Shown here piece after piece: positions 46,236 through 57,105 of a stretch of 64,000 nt of DNA. The notes under the pieces were generated by a model. It saw nothing but the letters and a program-made list of their open reading frames with translations, searched no databases and was not told the DNA's origin. The translations under genes were made by a program, and so were the position numbers. Source of the stretch: Capsicum annuum (taxonomy: Eukaryota; Streptophyta; Magnoliopsida; Solanales; Solanaceae); the NCBI RefSeq assembly GCF_002878395.1, contig NC_061119.1:47943678-48007677 (forward strand), read 5' to 3'. Position 1 is the stretch's first letter; every line of letters starts with the position of its first letter.

Positions 46236-48651
46236 TGTAATACCCTGGGAAATTTTTCGTTAAAATTTTGTGCATAAACATATTGGGTTCTATCTTCTAG
46301 AATGAATTATAAATTTTTTGTGCAAAATATCTTAGATTATGACCCACCATTGCTTAGAGTATCGAATAAGCTTTCTAACAATATGTGGATCATCCAAAAC
46401 GGACACCCGAGCGACGAGTTATGAATAGTCTGATCGAACTGTGAATAGTAGTGAACAGTAAAACGTGCAGGAAAAAGTACTGAGGCCGGGCGTATTTTTG
46501 CTCCAACTTTAAACGATCATAACTGCTTGTACATAATGATCTGGGTGATTTACTATATATCAACAAAAATCTCTGCGAGTCCTCTTTCCAATGAAATTAG
46601 TTTCATCTAATTTGTCTATCGGAGCAAAAAGTTATGGTCGATCTACTTCAGCCTATCAGAAGTGAATTTTTGGGTCAATTTCAAATGATCATAACTCCTC
46701 GTACGCAATGATCTGGGTGAGATACTATATATCAATGGAAACATATGAGAGTCCTCTTTCTAATGAAATTGGTTTCATCTAATTTGGATATCGAAGTAAA
46801 ACGTTATGGTTGATCTACTTCAGACTATCAAAATAGTCCACCAAAGGACAAATTCGAGAATTATTTGATTTTTTGAGGCGTTTTGGTCATTCTCTCTCAC
46901 CCAAAATCTGTCCAAACCCTATATTAAAGCCTATTAGAAGCATTATATGTTATATTTCATCAAATTCCCTCAAAAAGAAAACCCTAAGCTCCTACATCTA
47001 ACTTCAAGAACCTCCAAAGTTCACCATTAATTCTGCAAATTTATTCAAGATTCCAAGTTCCTAGTTCAAGAACTCCAAGAACCATCATTCAAAGGTGCGA
47101 TTAACATCTCAAAAATGAGTATCGATCTAAAGTTCATCATTCAAGGTATGTGGGGTTTTTCAACAAGAACTCTCTTTCGTTCTTGTGCTCAAAAGTAATT
47201 TTCTTTACAAAGGCATGATTTTTATTTGATTTTTTACTAATTTGAAGCATGAACCCATATCTTATGATGATTATTATGAAATCTTGATGTTTATGATTTT
47301 GAAAGATGAATTTACATGTGTGGAGATATAAAGCATGAATCTTGAATGATATTTATCATGATTTTGATATTTAGGTCGTGAATTCCCATTGGAAATTGTA
47401 TTTTTTGAGAAAGTGTGTGTTATAAGCACGTTGATGTTAAATATTTGAGATATTTTGAATGATTTGACCTTTTGGTCTTAATGGAGTTATTTTGAACTCG
47501 AGTGTAAAAGAAATCCACAATGTGGGTGATTTTGATAGATGGGAAGCATGATGGATCCCGATGTATATTTATATATTACTAAAATTATTTTGTTGTGGAT
47601 TGTCTTTAAAATGATCTGAGCTAAGTCCGGGAGAAATATTTAGCACCGAGTGGGAGGTATAAAGCAACCTTACTTCCCTAGAACTATGTGCCACCGTAGG
47701 AGTGAGCCTGAGGCTGATTTATATAGTGATCACTAGTTTGTATGGATTTGATATCGATAGTCCTACTCTGATGGCAAGGATAGGACGGCTCTCCCCAACG
47801 TGGATTGTACGTTGGACTCCATGTAGCTCATATGGTTTATATCGATTATAGGATCTCCTAGTGTGTGTGTGTTTCCTTGTGTCTATGGTGAATGGTGAAG
47901 TGATTTGAAAGTGGAATTGTGAAAGTTATTCTTTCGAAAGATTTTAATGATATTTACATTATGAGAATTGATATTCTTGATGAACTGAAAGTGATTGACA
48001 AATTATATGTTGACTCACATGTGTTATTGTACTTATTTCATCCTCTCATGATTATGATGATTTTCTTCGGGCTATGTGAGTCTTTCATATATCCTGCATA
48101 TTTCTTATAAATATTTATGATGATGATGTTTATACAACTGCATACACCCCCATATACTTGGTTTCTTTCCATGGTACTGACCCACATCTTCGGATGTGGG
48201 CTGCATTTTCTCAAAATGTAGGTTTAGGTGCTCAGTTCCAGGTTCGATGGTGATTCTTCGGGAATGCTGTTCTATATCCTTTGTTGTGGTGAGTCCTCAT
48301 GTTCCGAGGATGTGATGTCTGATGTTGGTTTCACAGAATAGTTTAAATTGGATAACTGAGTATGAGTCAGTTGGGGCATGTCTCAATGGCTCGCTGGTTT
48401 TATTGATTTTCTTAGAGGTTTGTCAGACTAGTATAGATGTTGGGAGTTGACTAATAAGTCATATTTTGTTATCTTTCTGAAATTCTTTTATTCTTGGATG
48501 ATGATTACTTTGTTGATATTTGAGGGTTATTTATGAAAGCCCCGTTGATTTGTGTTGAACTGAATGAAAATGGCTTAAAGGGTTAGCTTGGAGCTACTAG
48601 TAGCCTCAAGCACCGTGTGACGCTCCAGGACCCATTTTTTGGGGCGTTACA
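46236..48651 (+). repeat. 3' LTR of the compound element, with internal duplication
   Basis: 2416 bases, against 2243 in the 5' LTR. The extra length is a tandem duplication: GATCATAACT...ATGATCTGGGTGA occurs at 46515 and again at 46687, but only once in the 5' LTR (near 38210). It ends GGGGCGTTACA followed by the T-rich target. Confidence 0.92.
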
Positions 48652-48899
48652 TTTTTCCTCTCATTTTTATTTTTCTCAATTTTTTTAATTCTTCATTTTT
48701 TTCTTCATCTTTATTTTTTTATTTCTTTTTTTTCTCAATCTTTTTTTTTATTTCTTTATTTTGATTGATTGTTCTTTCTTTTTTCTCAACTTCTATTATA
48801 TTTTTCTAATAAATAAAAAAAAGAGATAATCCACAAAGGTATCTTCTTTTTTTGACATCAAAGTAAATTTAAGGGCATGAATTTTTGTTACGGAGTTCT
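48652..48899. repeat. T-rich tract, right part
   Basis: Continuation of 37481-37931 across the insertion: the same TTTTTCTCAATTTTTTTAAT phrases until about 48820, then ordinary AT-rich DNA. Confidence 0.7.
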
Positions 48900-49600
48900 T
48901 TAAAAATTCTTGAGATAAGTCGTGTCTCTAAGGCGAGAGTTGTAGAATATCTCATACATAAAGACATAATGTGGTAGTATCAACTATTGCCCGTGGGCAT
49001 AGTTTATTATTTGAAAGTCCTTGAGCTAAGTCTTGCCCGTAATATAAGAGTTGTAGAACATTCCATAAATGAATACATAATATGGTAGTATTAACTCTTG
49101 CCCGTGGGACATAATTTGTAGTTTGAAAGTCTTTGAGATAAGTCTTGCCTCTAAGGCAAGAGTTGTAGAACATCTCATAAATGAAAACATAACGTGGTAG
49201 TGTAAACTCTTGCTCGTGGTGCATAATTTGTAGTTTGAAAGTCCTTGAGTTAAGTCTTGCCTATAAGGCAATAGTTGTAGAACATCTCATAAATGAAAAT
49301 TTAACGTGGTAGAGTCAACTCTTGTCCGTAGGATATAATTTGTTGTTTGAAAGTCCCTGAGCTAAGTCTTTCCTCTAAGATATGAGTTATAAAACATCTC
49401 ATAAATCAAAATACAATGTGCTAGTGTTGACTCTTGCCCATGAAACATAACTTGTTGTTTGAAAGTCATCAGTCTTGCCTCTATAATGTAGTACTGTCAA
49501 CTCTTGCCCATGAAATGTAGCTTATTGTTCGAAAGTCATAAGTCTTACCTTTATAATGTGATAGTGTTAACTCTTGCTCACGGGATGTAACTTGAATGGA
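48900..49600. repeat. Tandem array, ~113-base unit
   Basis: TTGAGATAAGTC/TTGAGCTAAGTCTTGCC recurs near 48910, 49020, 49134, 49247 and 49360, with shorter, more decayed copies near 49466 and 49530. Each unit includes AGAGTTGTAGAACATCTCAT and AACTCTTGCCCGTGGG. The minus-strand frames here are translations of the repeat. Confidence 0.88.
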
Positions 49601-50040
49601 AGAAATCGAAGAAAAGAACAAAAATAACAAAAATTCCGAAAAAAGAAGAAAATGAAGAAAAATATTTAAAAAATAAAAATCAAAGAAAATGTAGAAGTTG
49701 AGAGAGAATAGGAAAAAAAATAAAGGTTGATAAAAATAAAAATAAAAACATTAAATAAAAATAAAGGTCGAGAAAAAATTAAAAAGAAAAAAATCAAAGA
49801 AAAATAAAAAAATATTTTTTATTTTAATAAAAGTAGACGTTGAAAGGTGTAAAGAAAAAAAGTAAGGGTTGGGAAAAACTAGAAAGAACAAAAAAAAAGA
49901 GGAAAGAAAAAATAAAAAATAAAAAAAATATAAAAGAAAGAAAAAGAAGTTGAGAGGAAAAAAAAAGTAAGGGTTGAGAAAATTAAAAAAAAAATCAAAG
50001 TAAAAGTAAAAAGAGAAAAAAAAAAGTTGAAACATATAAA
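49601..50040. repeat. A-rich tract (mirror of the T-rich tract)
   Basis: AAAGAAAAAAATAAAGGTTGAG-type phrases, the complement of TCAACCTTTATTTTTTTC found near 37590. The two tracts could be the arms of a larger inverted structure. The Phe-rich minus-strand frame is low-complexity translation. Confidence 0.65.
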
Positions 50041-50359
50041 TATGGAGTTGTTATCCATTATGAGGATCATTTATGTAATTTACTCCATTGGTCAGGGGCA
50101 ATTTTGTTCAAAAAATATTAGTTAATAGGTAAAGATTATTTTAAGAAATTATTTTTATTTGAGACTAAAATTTAAAAGTCACCTCAATTTGGATTTTTTT
50201 TTTTTTAGATTCACCCACTAAAAGGACGATTAACGGTCTTTGCAGAAATGACCAATTGTCTACTTTGATTTTGCAACGGGCTGTAAACCGTAAAGTCATA
50301 CTAATATTAGGGCCATTTTTGTCATTTTTTCTTTCTTTTTTGAGCGGTACTTTAATATA
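50041..50359. other. AT-rich spacer, no gene seen
   Basis: Stops in all frames. No repeat was recognised apart from a T-run near 50200. Confidence 0.4.
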
Positions 50360-50908
50360 TGAAAAAATAACAAAAATATACACGTTAACTTATCATATTT
50401 ACACAAATTTTTATCCTTATAAAGTAATTATAAAAATTTCAACTAATTATATATCTTCGTTTAATATATCGAGAGCTAATTATATATCTCAACAGACTCA
50501 AAATTGAAAAAAACTAATTAGCTTTCTTTTTATCTAGTTTTTAGTTATCTCAAATTTATTTGTATTCCTTTATAAATTAGATTTCAATATATATTTTTTT
50601 ATTTTGAGCCTGTCGAGATACATAATTAGCCTTCGATACATTCAACAAAGTTATAGATATTTTTCTTTTTTTCTTTGTAAAGATACATAATTAGCTCTCG
50701 ATACAATTTTTCAATTTTGGGTCTGTCGAGATACTTAATTAGCTCCCGATACAATTTTTTCAATTTTGGGGTCTGTCGAGATACTTAATTAGCTCCCGAT
50801 ACATCAAACAAAGATACATAATTAACTGAGATTTTGTAATTACTTTGTAAGGGTGAAGATTTGTGTAAATATGATAAGTTAACGTGTATATTTTATGTTA
50901 TTTTTTCA
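50360..50908. mobile_element. Foldback-type element, 549 bases
   Basis: The left arm begins TGAAAAAATAACAAAAATAT and continues ACACGTTAACTTATCATATT. The right arm reads as its complement (AATATGATAAGTTAACGTGT... to TTATTTTTTCA). A subterminal block (GAGATACTTAATTAGCTCCC) occurs two or three times in the right half and inverted in the left. There is no coding capacity. The superfamily is undetermined. Confidence 0.75.
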
Positions 50909-51981
50909 AAAAAAAAAAGAAACACGAACTTTAGTATAATATGTTGGAGTTTCACTCGTAAAACTTTAAACTTTAACACGAAGTGATAATTTGAGATCGA
51001 AAAGCAAATTTGGGCTTTTGATTTTAAGTGATTGGCCATTGGTTTCGAACTTAATGTGGAGCCCAAGCTCATTAGACCCACTAGCCCAATTTAGCAGCCC
51101 ACTTACCCTCTGACCCGTTAAAAGCCCAACTTAATTAAGGACTTTGTGATGGTTAACTTATGGAAATAAGGTCATTTCTCTCTATTAAAAGTTGACTTAG
51201 TCAGAAGTCTCGAATTTGAATCTTAAGAACAAAGTCATTTTTCGTAAGAAAAATTTTACTTCCGAAATGAGATTTTTCGAGGGTAGATTTGGATAAGTCA
51301 AGCACTCAAATGAATAACAAATAACGAGTGAAGAAAAAGAAGGATTTAGTATGACACTCTATTTGTCACAATTAGTATAACCTCAGATATTTTATTTCTT
51401 CTTTCATAAATAACACAAAAACAATTGAAGGATGATGGGCTGATTTTGATTTCTTCGTTCTTAACTAGAGATTTTGAATTTGAGCTATGAGGATATATGA
51501 AAAACATTTTAGTAGAGGTCAAGTATTTTATCAGCTTTCTAAACAAGTCTCTCACTCGAAAAAATCGAGATTAATCAAGTCACTAAACTTCATCATACCA
51601 TATGATTAAATTAATTGTGATCCCTTTATTCTTAAGTCAAAGCATTTACTTAAAAGTTGAATTTAATGAAGGAGATAAACTTTACTGGAAGCTTATAATA
51701 AAATTTTCTAGTTTTTCCTTTTTCTCCTTTGAATATACACATTTTAGTACTTCCAATTTGTCCAAGTTATATTATGTTAGACAAAAAGATTAGTAACATA
51801 TCAAAGTCTCTACCTAAAAGTCTTTTTAAGTCATCTATATTCTTTTTATAAACATAAAATCTTTGAAAGTCAAATATGCAAGATTTGAAATATTATAAAA
51901 ATAACAGTAATTAAAGACAAAAAATGCTATCATTGAATAACAAAAGTTCTCAGTTAGTTCTACTCGATGAAAGAGTATTGC
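50909..51981. other. AT-rich spacer, possible SINE-like piece
   Basis: 51040-51140 is GC-richer (AGCCCAAGCTC, TAGCAGCCCAC), perhaps an element edge. 51190-51225 has GTCTCGAATTTGAATCTTAA, a weak box-B-like phrase. No gene is supported; the frames at 51346 and 51602 show no recognisable domain. Confidence 0.35.
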
Positions 51982-54767
51982 TGATATATATATATAATAT
52001 TAAAAGTGTGAAAACCTTTGGAATAGTGATTTAAACTTTTTACCCTTCATTAAAAGAGTCTGTAATAGACAAAATTGTCTTTCCACTTATTTTCTTCAAT
52101 TATTATTTATTTTTATAATATTTAAAATTAAGGGGTTCTAAAATATTTTGGTACAAGAAATTTTTGTAAAGAAAATTGAAGAGTCCTATATTATTTGGTA
52201 AGAAAAAATATGAGGTAAAAAATATTAGGAGAATTAATATTTAAGAAATCCTAAAATATATGGTAAGAGAAAATATATTTTAAAAATTAAGAAATACTAT
52301 AATATAAGTCCTAAAATATTTGGTAAGAAGATATCCAATTTTGGTAAAAAAAACATTCAAAGGTAAAGTGCTATGAGAAAGGATTTAGTCCTTTAAAATA
52401 AAAAACTTCAAAAGCTAAATTTATACAATTTTTGTACAAAACGTGTGAGGATTGTTCCCAAAGTTTTTATAGTTGGGACTTTTTTCAAAAATTAATATAA
52501 AAATAAAATATTCTATATTTAGGTAATCCTTTTTTGAAGGAAAAAGGTTTTGATTTCTATAAGATTTTGGACTTCTGTAAATTAAGGATCCTTTCTAATC
52601 ATTCTCTTTCCATTGTTATATTTTTTATATCAGTCATATGAATATTTTTAGCATATATGTAATTATTTGTTCTATACATTATTTTAATCATTTTCTTTAT
52701 TTTGATATTCAATTTCTTACTTTTCTTTCTAAGTTCTCAGTATATATGATTTTTTTAATTAATTTCAAGTTTATATTATAGATGAATTTTTCGTTGGATT
52801 TTGAGAAATTTTTTATGTAAAGATTAGTTTTAATCGTATTATCTTAATATCTTACTATTTATTATTTTTTTGCTTAACACAGGTGTTAGATACATGTCGG
52901 TCGGCTTTGAGATAATTTTTGTGTAAAGATTAGTTTAATTATATTTTATTGATGTCTCTATTATTGTATTATTTTGTTGTAGTTTACAAGTGATATATAA
53001 TGTTGGTTGGCTTTGGAGAAATTTTTGTCCAAAAGTTTGGTTTAAATTATATTATATTATTTTAATATTTTATTATGATATTATTTTGTTGCAGTTTACA
53101 GTTGGTAAATGAATGTCGGTTGGCTTTGAGAATTTTTTTTGTGTAAAGGTTAGGTTTAATTATATTATTTCTTATGTTGATATCTCTATTATCATATTAT
53201 TTTGCATGTTCTGTCGGACTTTGACAAATTTATTGATATAAATGTTAGACTTAATCTTCTTTTCATAATTCTTACTATTTGTTGTTTTTCCGCTTAACAT
53301 TGGTGCTAGATGAATGTCGGTCGACTTTGGGAATTTTTTTTTTTTTTTGTAAAGGTTAGGTTTAATTGTATTGTTTTGATATCTCTATTATGTCATAGTT
53401 TACAGGTGATAGATGAATATCGGTCGGCTTTGAAGAAACTTTTGTAAATGTTAGATTTAATTGTTGTTTTGATATCTCTATTATTATATTGTGTTGTTTT
53501 AGTTGACAAATGGTAAATCAATATCGGTCGACTTTGAGGAGAAAAGTTTTGTGTAAAGGTCAGGTTTAACTGTGTTGATTTGATACCTCTATTATATTAT
53601 TGTTTTGTAGTAGTTTACAAGTGGTAGATGAATGTCGGTCGGCTTTGAAAAATTTTTTGTGTAACACTTAGGTTTAATTGTATTTTTTTTTAATATTTCT
53701 ATTGTCCTATTATTTGTTGTAGTACTGTTCACTCAAAATAGATAAATGGGAGATGTTTGAAATTGTTTCTGTTGCTACTCATACAGTGAATGCATTTATT
53801 CACTAATAATGATAATAAATTTTTTTCTCTTAATTTTGTCTAATATTTTGTGTAACTAATGATGTTTCAGTTGCTTGATTTATAAATATATTGCATAGCG
53901 AGATAGGCATGTGAATTTAATCATATTAGTGTCAAAAGTTATTAAAAGTGTATTCTCATGGCTGAGATTTTTCATTTACGTTTTTTTGTTTGTAATTTGT
54001 TAAAATTAAGCATGTATTAAAAAATTTGGAAAGTAAATTACTTTTATATTTTAATTCTGCTCATATTTCTTAGACAGGTATTGTATGAAGCTTATGAGAA
54101 TTCATCATGCCATTAGTTTTTTTATCTTTTTTTGTTGTTTAATGTTAGAATTTATTTTAGATTTACAACCAAAATGATATATTCATGGTACGTAGAATAT
54201 ACACATATTTAATTCTTTAAATTCTATAAACAAAAAGTCATTGTGATATTCTACTTTTACATATGTGTCTTCCATGAAGATTAAATTTAAGTGACCTAAA
54301 AGAGGTGGTGGTAAAGCAATAGTAACACCAAGTAAATTTTTTAACGTGTATGTTTTATGCAATCATCATTCCTGATGTCTGATATTGCATTTCAATATGT
54401 GAGATGCTTCTTGTATTCTTCTGTGTTACTTAGCCAATCGGTATATTTTTATTACTTATTTGAGATGCTCAAATTTTCTTCCTTAATATATTCTTATTAC
54501 TCAGACATATTACTTTATTATTTAGAACCTACAACACATATTATCAACTCCTTTTTGATATTATCTAAATAAAGAGAGCTTTAGATGTTGCAATCCAACT
54601 CAGCTAACAAGCTAAATTTGATGGAACACATGAACATGATCTATAAATTATTCTCTATGAACATAATTGATCTATAGTATTAATTATAGGATAAAACATG
54701 ACAATAAAATATGTATAATTTTATTAACTAAAGTGAGACACACGTGCAAAGCACGTACACTGAACTA

Positions 54768-54768
<1 letters not shown>
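51982..54768 (+). mobile_element. Non-autonomous Helitron-like element, 2.8 kb
   Basis: The 3' end has a perfect hairpin ACGTGC-AAA-GCACGT (54742-54756), then 8 bases and CTAG followed by T, the classic Helitron terminus. The 5' region TATATAATATTAAAAGTGTG, then AAAACCTTTGG, matches the usual wording of plant Helitron starts, although the leading TC is not intact, so the left border is approximate. The interior has a minisatellite (52780-53750) and no RepHel coding sequence. Confidence 0.65.
52780..53750. repeat. ~105-115-base minisatellite within the Helitron-like element
   Basis: The block GATGAATGTCGGTCGGCTTT, followed by GAGAAATTTTTGTGTAAAGG and TTAGGTTTAATT, recurs near 52787, 52892, 53001, 53112, 53205, 53314, 53415, 53520 and 53630. 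Units are diverged and of slightly uneven length. Confidence 0.85.
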
Positions 54769-54821
<53 letters not shown>

Positions 54822-54973
54822 AGCAGGTAGTAGGATATAGTAAGTGGATATATATATAAATTATAAGTAGATATAACAACAATAAATAGAGGTATTAAGC
54901 AGATATAATATGTATATAATATAATATAATAAGCAGTGACTAGTATTTATATATATAAGCAATATAAGTCTAA

Positions 54974-55012
<39 letters not shown>

Positions 55013-55499
55013 AGTAAGTATATATATGTTAGACAAGTGGATATAGTTAGTATAATAAAATAGACAGATAAATATAGCAAGTAAATTATTATAACAAGTT
55101 ATTAAAGAAGGTAACTAATTTTTTAAGTTATTAAAGCAGGTGAGTAATATTAAGATTTTAAAGAAGAAATATCGTGAGTTTGTTTTAATATGGTGTAAAA
55201 TTCCACTCAGTACTCCCTCCTTCGTTGTCCTTAGTTCAGTGTAAGTGTCCAAGTCATAAAGGTCCAAGTGTATTTTCTCCTAAAACATATTATTTTTGTA
55301 TTTTTTGGGTTTTTGATTTTTTTTATTTTTATACCCTGTTCATCTCTTTCTCTTCAGTTTTAGGTATTTTAGCAAAATCTTTTTTAATCACACTCTGGGA
55401 GAATAACAACAGTCCTTTTTTCAATCTTCTTCGGACTTTCCAAATCCCTAGGAATTTACAGATTAATCCATCGTTATTGCTAAAACACTGAAAGAGTAA
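54769..55499. other. AT-rich spacer with (TA)n microsatellites
   Basis: TA runs at 54769-54818 and about 54973-55009, plus loosely repeated AAGCAGATATA phrases. 55205-55225 has TACTCCCTCCTTCG, resembling a MITE end, but no partner was seen. No gene. Confidence 0.5.
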
Positions 55500-55922
55500 C
55501 CATATACTGAGGGTAATTTTATAAGTGATTTACAAATTTTATAAGATCAGGAAAACTGTCGGAAAACCGCCGGTGATCCAGATCTTACTAATAAAACATA
55601 TGTGAAGGAAAATGTAAACTTAATTAATTCAAATATAATTTACAAACTTGGGAGAAAATTACAAAGACCTATGTAACTACTACTTACATGTCTTAAGAAA
55701 AAAGTGAGGTTTCCCTTTCGGGAGTCCCCTGAAGACTTGACAGCTACCGGAAAATGAAGAACTAAGAAAACTTTTCATACTTTTCACACTCTTTTTTTTT
55801 TAAGTAACTTACAAACTTTGGAAACTAAGAACTTTAAGAAAAGCTAAGAATTTTATGAAAACTTTCTCACTCTTGATTTTTTCTCTCTTTTTGGTACACC
55901 TTTTGAAGTCATCTTTTAGGTG

Positions 55923-55932
55923 TTATTTATAG
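55923..55932 (-). promoter_or_regulatory. TATA box of the putative pararetroviral promoter
   Basis: The minus strand reads CTATAAATAA in GCCTATAAATAACACC, close to the plant and caulimovirid consensus. It is followed by a purine-rich leader (GAGAGAAAAAATC). Confidence 0.5.
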
Positions 55933-56096
55933 GCATTTTTTTGGAATTCAAATCCTTTATAAAATATGCTTAAGAAGACTTTTTGCAATACTTTGCAAGT
56001 TAGGTGGGCCTGGCGGCTCTTAAATCTTGTCCGTCTATTTATTTATATGATATTGCATACGTCTGTAATTTTGTCTTTTGTAGATATTGTCATTGC

Positions 56097-56345
56097 TTAC
56101 GTATCCAAATTATGTAAAGCCTCTGAGTCAAGCTCCATTCCTGAATCGTCGTCTGCGTTTGGGTCTTGGGCAAATTGATTCATGGCTGAGTTGTATTTTT
56201 GTTCATATTCATCACTGTCTCCGTTTGATAATCCTAGTCTTGTTCCAGTTCTTGTCTCTTCTCTTGGAATTAAAGAAATTCTAGGTCTTTGTTTTGGTGG
56301 TTCTGGATTCATATATATCTCCTTAGGCGATTGTTCTACTAACAA
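56097..56345 (-). pseudogene. 82-codon acidic frame at the 3' end of the fragment
   Basis: A Pro/Arg-rich start (MNPEPPKQRPRISLIPREET) leads to an acidic end (DPNADDDSGMELDSEAL). It probably is the C-terminus of the same viral-like protein after a frame break. It ends ~165 bases before the TATA box. Confidence 0.4.
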
Positions 56346-56468
56346 CTTTTTTATTGAGTCTGCTATTATTTTTTCTATATTTCTTTTTACATTTTTCTTT
56401 TTTCTTAATGAAAATCTCTTCTTATTCTGAGAAGAACTTCCTTCATCTATTGTCTAAGTACCTGTATT

Positions 56469-56708
56469 TTAAAAATTAGCTGGGAGTATTCTTCCTACAC
56501 TTTTTGACAAAATATCAGCCATTAACGGATTTGATGAGTCTTTACCAGCTATTGTTTGAGCTGGACTAGCTATATTATTACCTGATACAATGGGTCTTGC
56601 TGCATTCATTGGGGAATGCACACCCATTAACGGATTTGAGAAGTCTTTACCAGCTATCGTTTGAGCTGGACTAGCTGTATCATTACCTGATACAGTGGGT
56701 TTTTCCAT
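56469..56708 (-). pseudogene. 79-codon Ser/Pro/Ala-rich frame with a 36-residue internal repeat
   Basis: Two copies of a unit containing ASPAQTIAGKD and SNPLM lie 108 bases (36 codons) apart, at DNA positions about 56517 and 56625. It is in the middle of the putative pararetroviral fragment and is probably its low-complexity linker rather than a separate gene. It ends at a stop just before 56469. Confidence 0.45.
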
Positions 56709-56719
56709 TTTTAAAAAAG

Positions 56720-57105
56720 ATATTTTTAAAAAAGATGGAGAACTCTTTGGTTGGGTCTCATAAATTGGCTGAGTCTGTTGTGAAAGTTCAAAATGAAGGA
56801 TTTTTTATGGTCTTGTAAAATACTTATATGTTCTAACATCTATCCTTTTAATTTTACAAGATTTTCATTATCTTGTTTCAAAATTTCATTGGCTTGATTT
56901 AGTCTTTGAAAAGCTCCGATCATAGAGGAACAATGATCACAAAATATAATTTTGTTCGTATCTTAGTTAATATTATATTGAGAAATTTTTTTTGTTTCTG
57001 ATCTTAAAGCTGGAGTAATAAAATAATTTGGTCCCAGATTTCTCCGAGCATAGTCTAGAGTCTCTGAAAGGTCATAAAAACCTTTATAAAGAGGTGTTCT
57101 ATAAT
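56720..57105 (-). pseudogene. Broken frame with YARRNLGP and CDHC segments
   Basis: Starts open at the 57105 junction and reads TPLYKGFYDLSETLDYARRN, then a Cys-x2-Cys segment (FCDHCSSM, near 56955), then a Lys/Gln/Asn-rich helix. In-frame stops occur near 56967 and 56843. The N-terminal part presumably lies beyond the inserted element, outside the window. Function can only be guessed (possible viral transactivator remnant). Confidence 0.45.

Larger units (their letters stand above)
37932..48651 (+). mobile_element. Compound Ty3/Gypsy structure: LTR-internal-partial LTR-internal-LTR
   Basis: The order is LTR (37932-40174), internal copy 1 (40175-43204), truncated LTR (43205 to about 43390), internal copy 2 (about 43391-46235) and LTR (46236-48651). 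The outer ends are TG...CA, with possible target duplication TTGTT/TTTTT (4 of 5). Both internal copies encode gag, protease and the first part of RT, then jump with an identical junction to the integrase C-terminal/chromodomain-like region. RT active site, RNase H and integrase core are missing, so the family is non-autonomous. Unequal recombination or tandem insertion would give this layout. Confidence 0.93.
55500..57105 (-). mobile_element. Probable endogenous pararetrovirus fragment (Caulimoviridae-like)
   Basis: On the minus strand a degraded coding region (57105-56097) is followed by a strong TATA box (55923-55932) and a long leader-like region, the layout expected where the last viral frame meets the intergenic promoter. 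The coding part has a segment YKGFYDLSETLDYARRNLGP and a CDHC motif, which I compare loosely to caulimovirid transactivator-type proteins. The resemblance is from memory and not verified. It carries stops and frame breaks and cannot be functional. It is cut at 57105 by the LTR of the next retrotransposon. Alternative: another, unrecognised retroelement. Confidence 0.45.

Noticed and set aside
49751..50070. Phe-rich minus-strand frames that look like membrane proteins
   Set aside because: Direct translation of an A-rich tract.
51346..51793. Two ~65-codon frames in spacer
   Set aside because: No motif, promoter or splice signal, and codon use is like the spacer.
55225..55491. 88-codon frame on the plus strand near the viral-like fragment
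   Set aside because: Phe/Ser/Leu-rich; on the opposite strand from the viral-like reading and without a domain.
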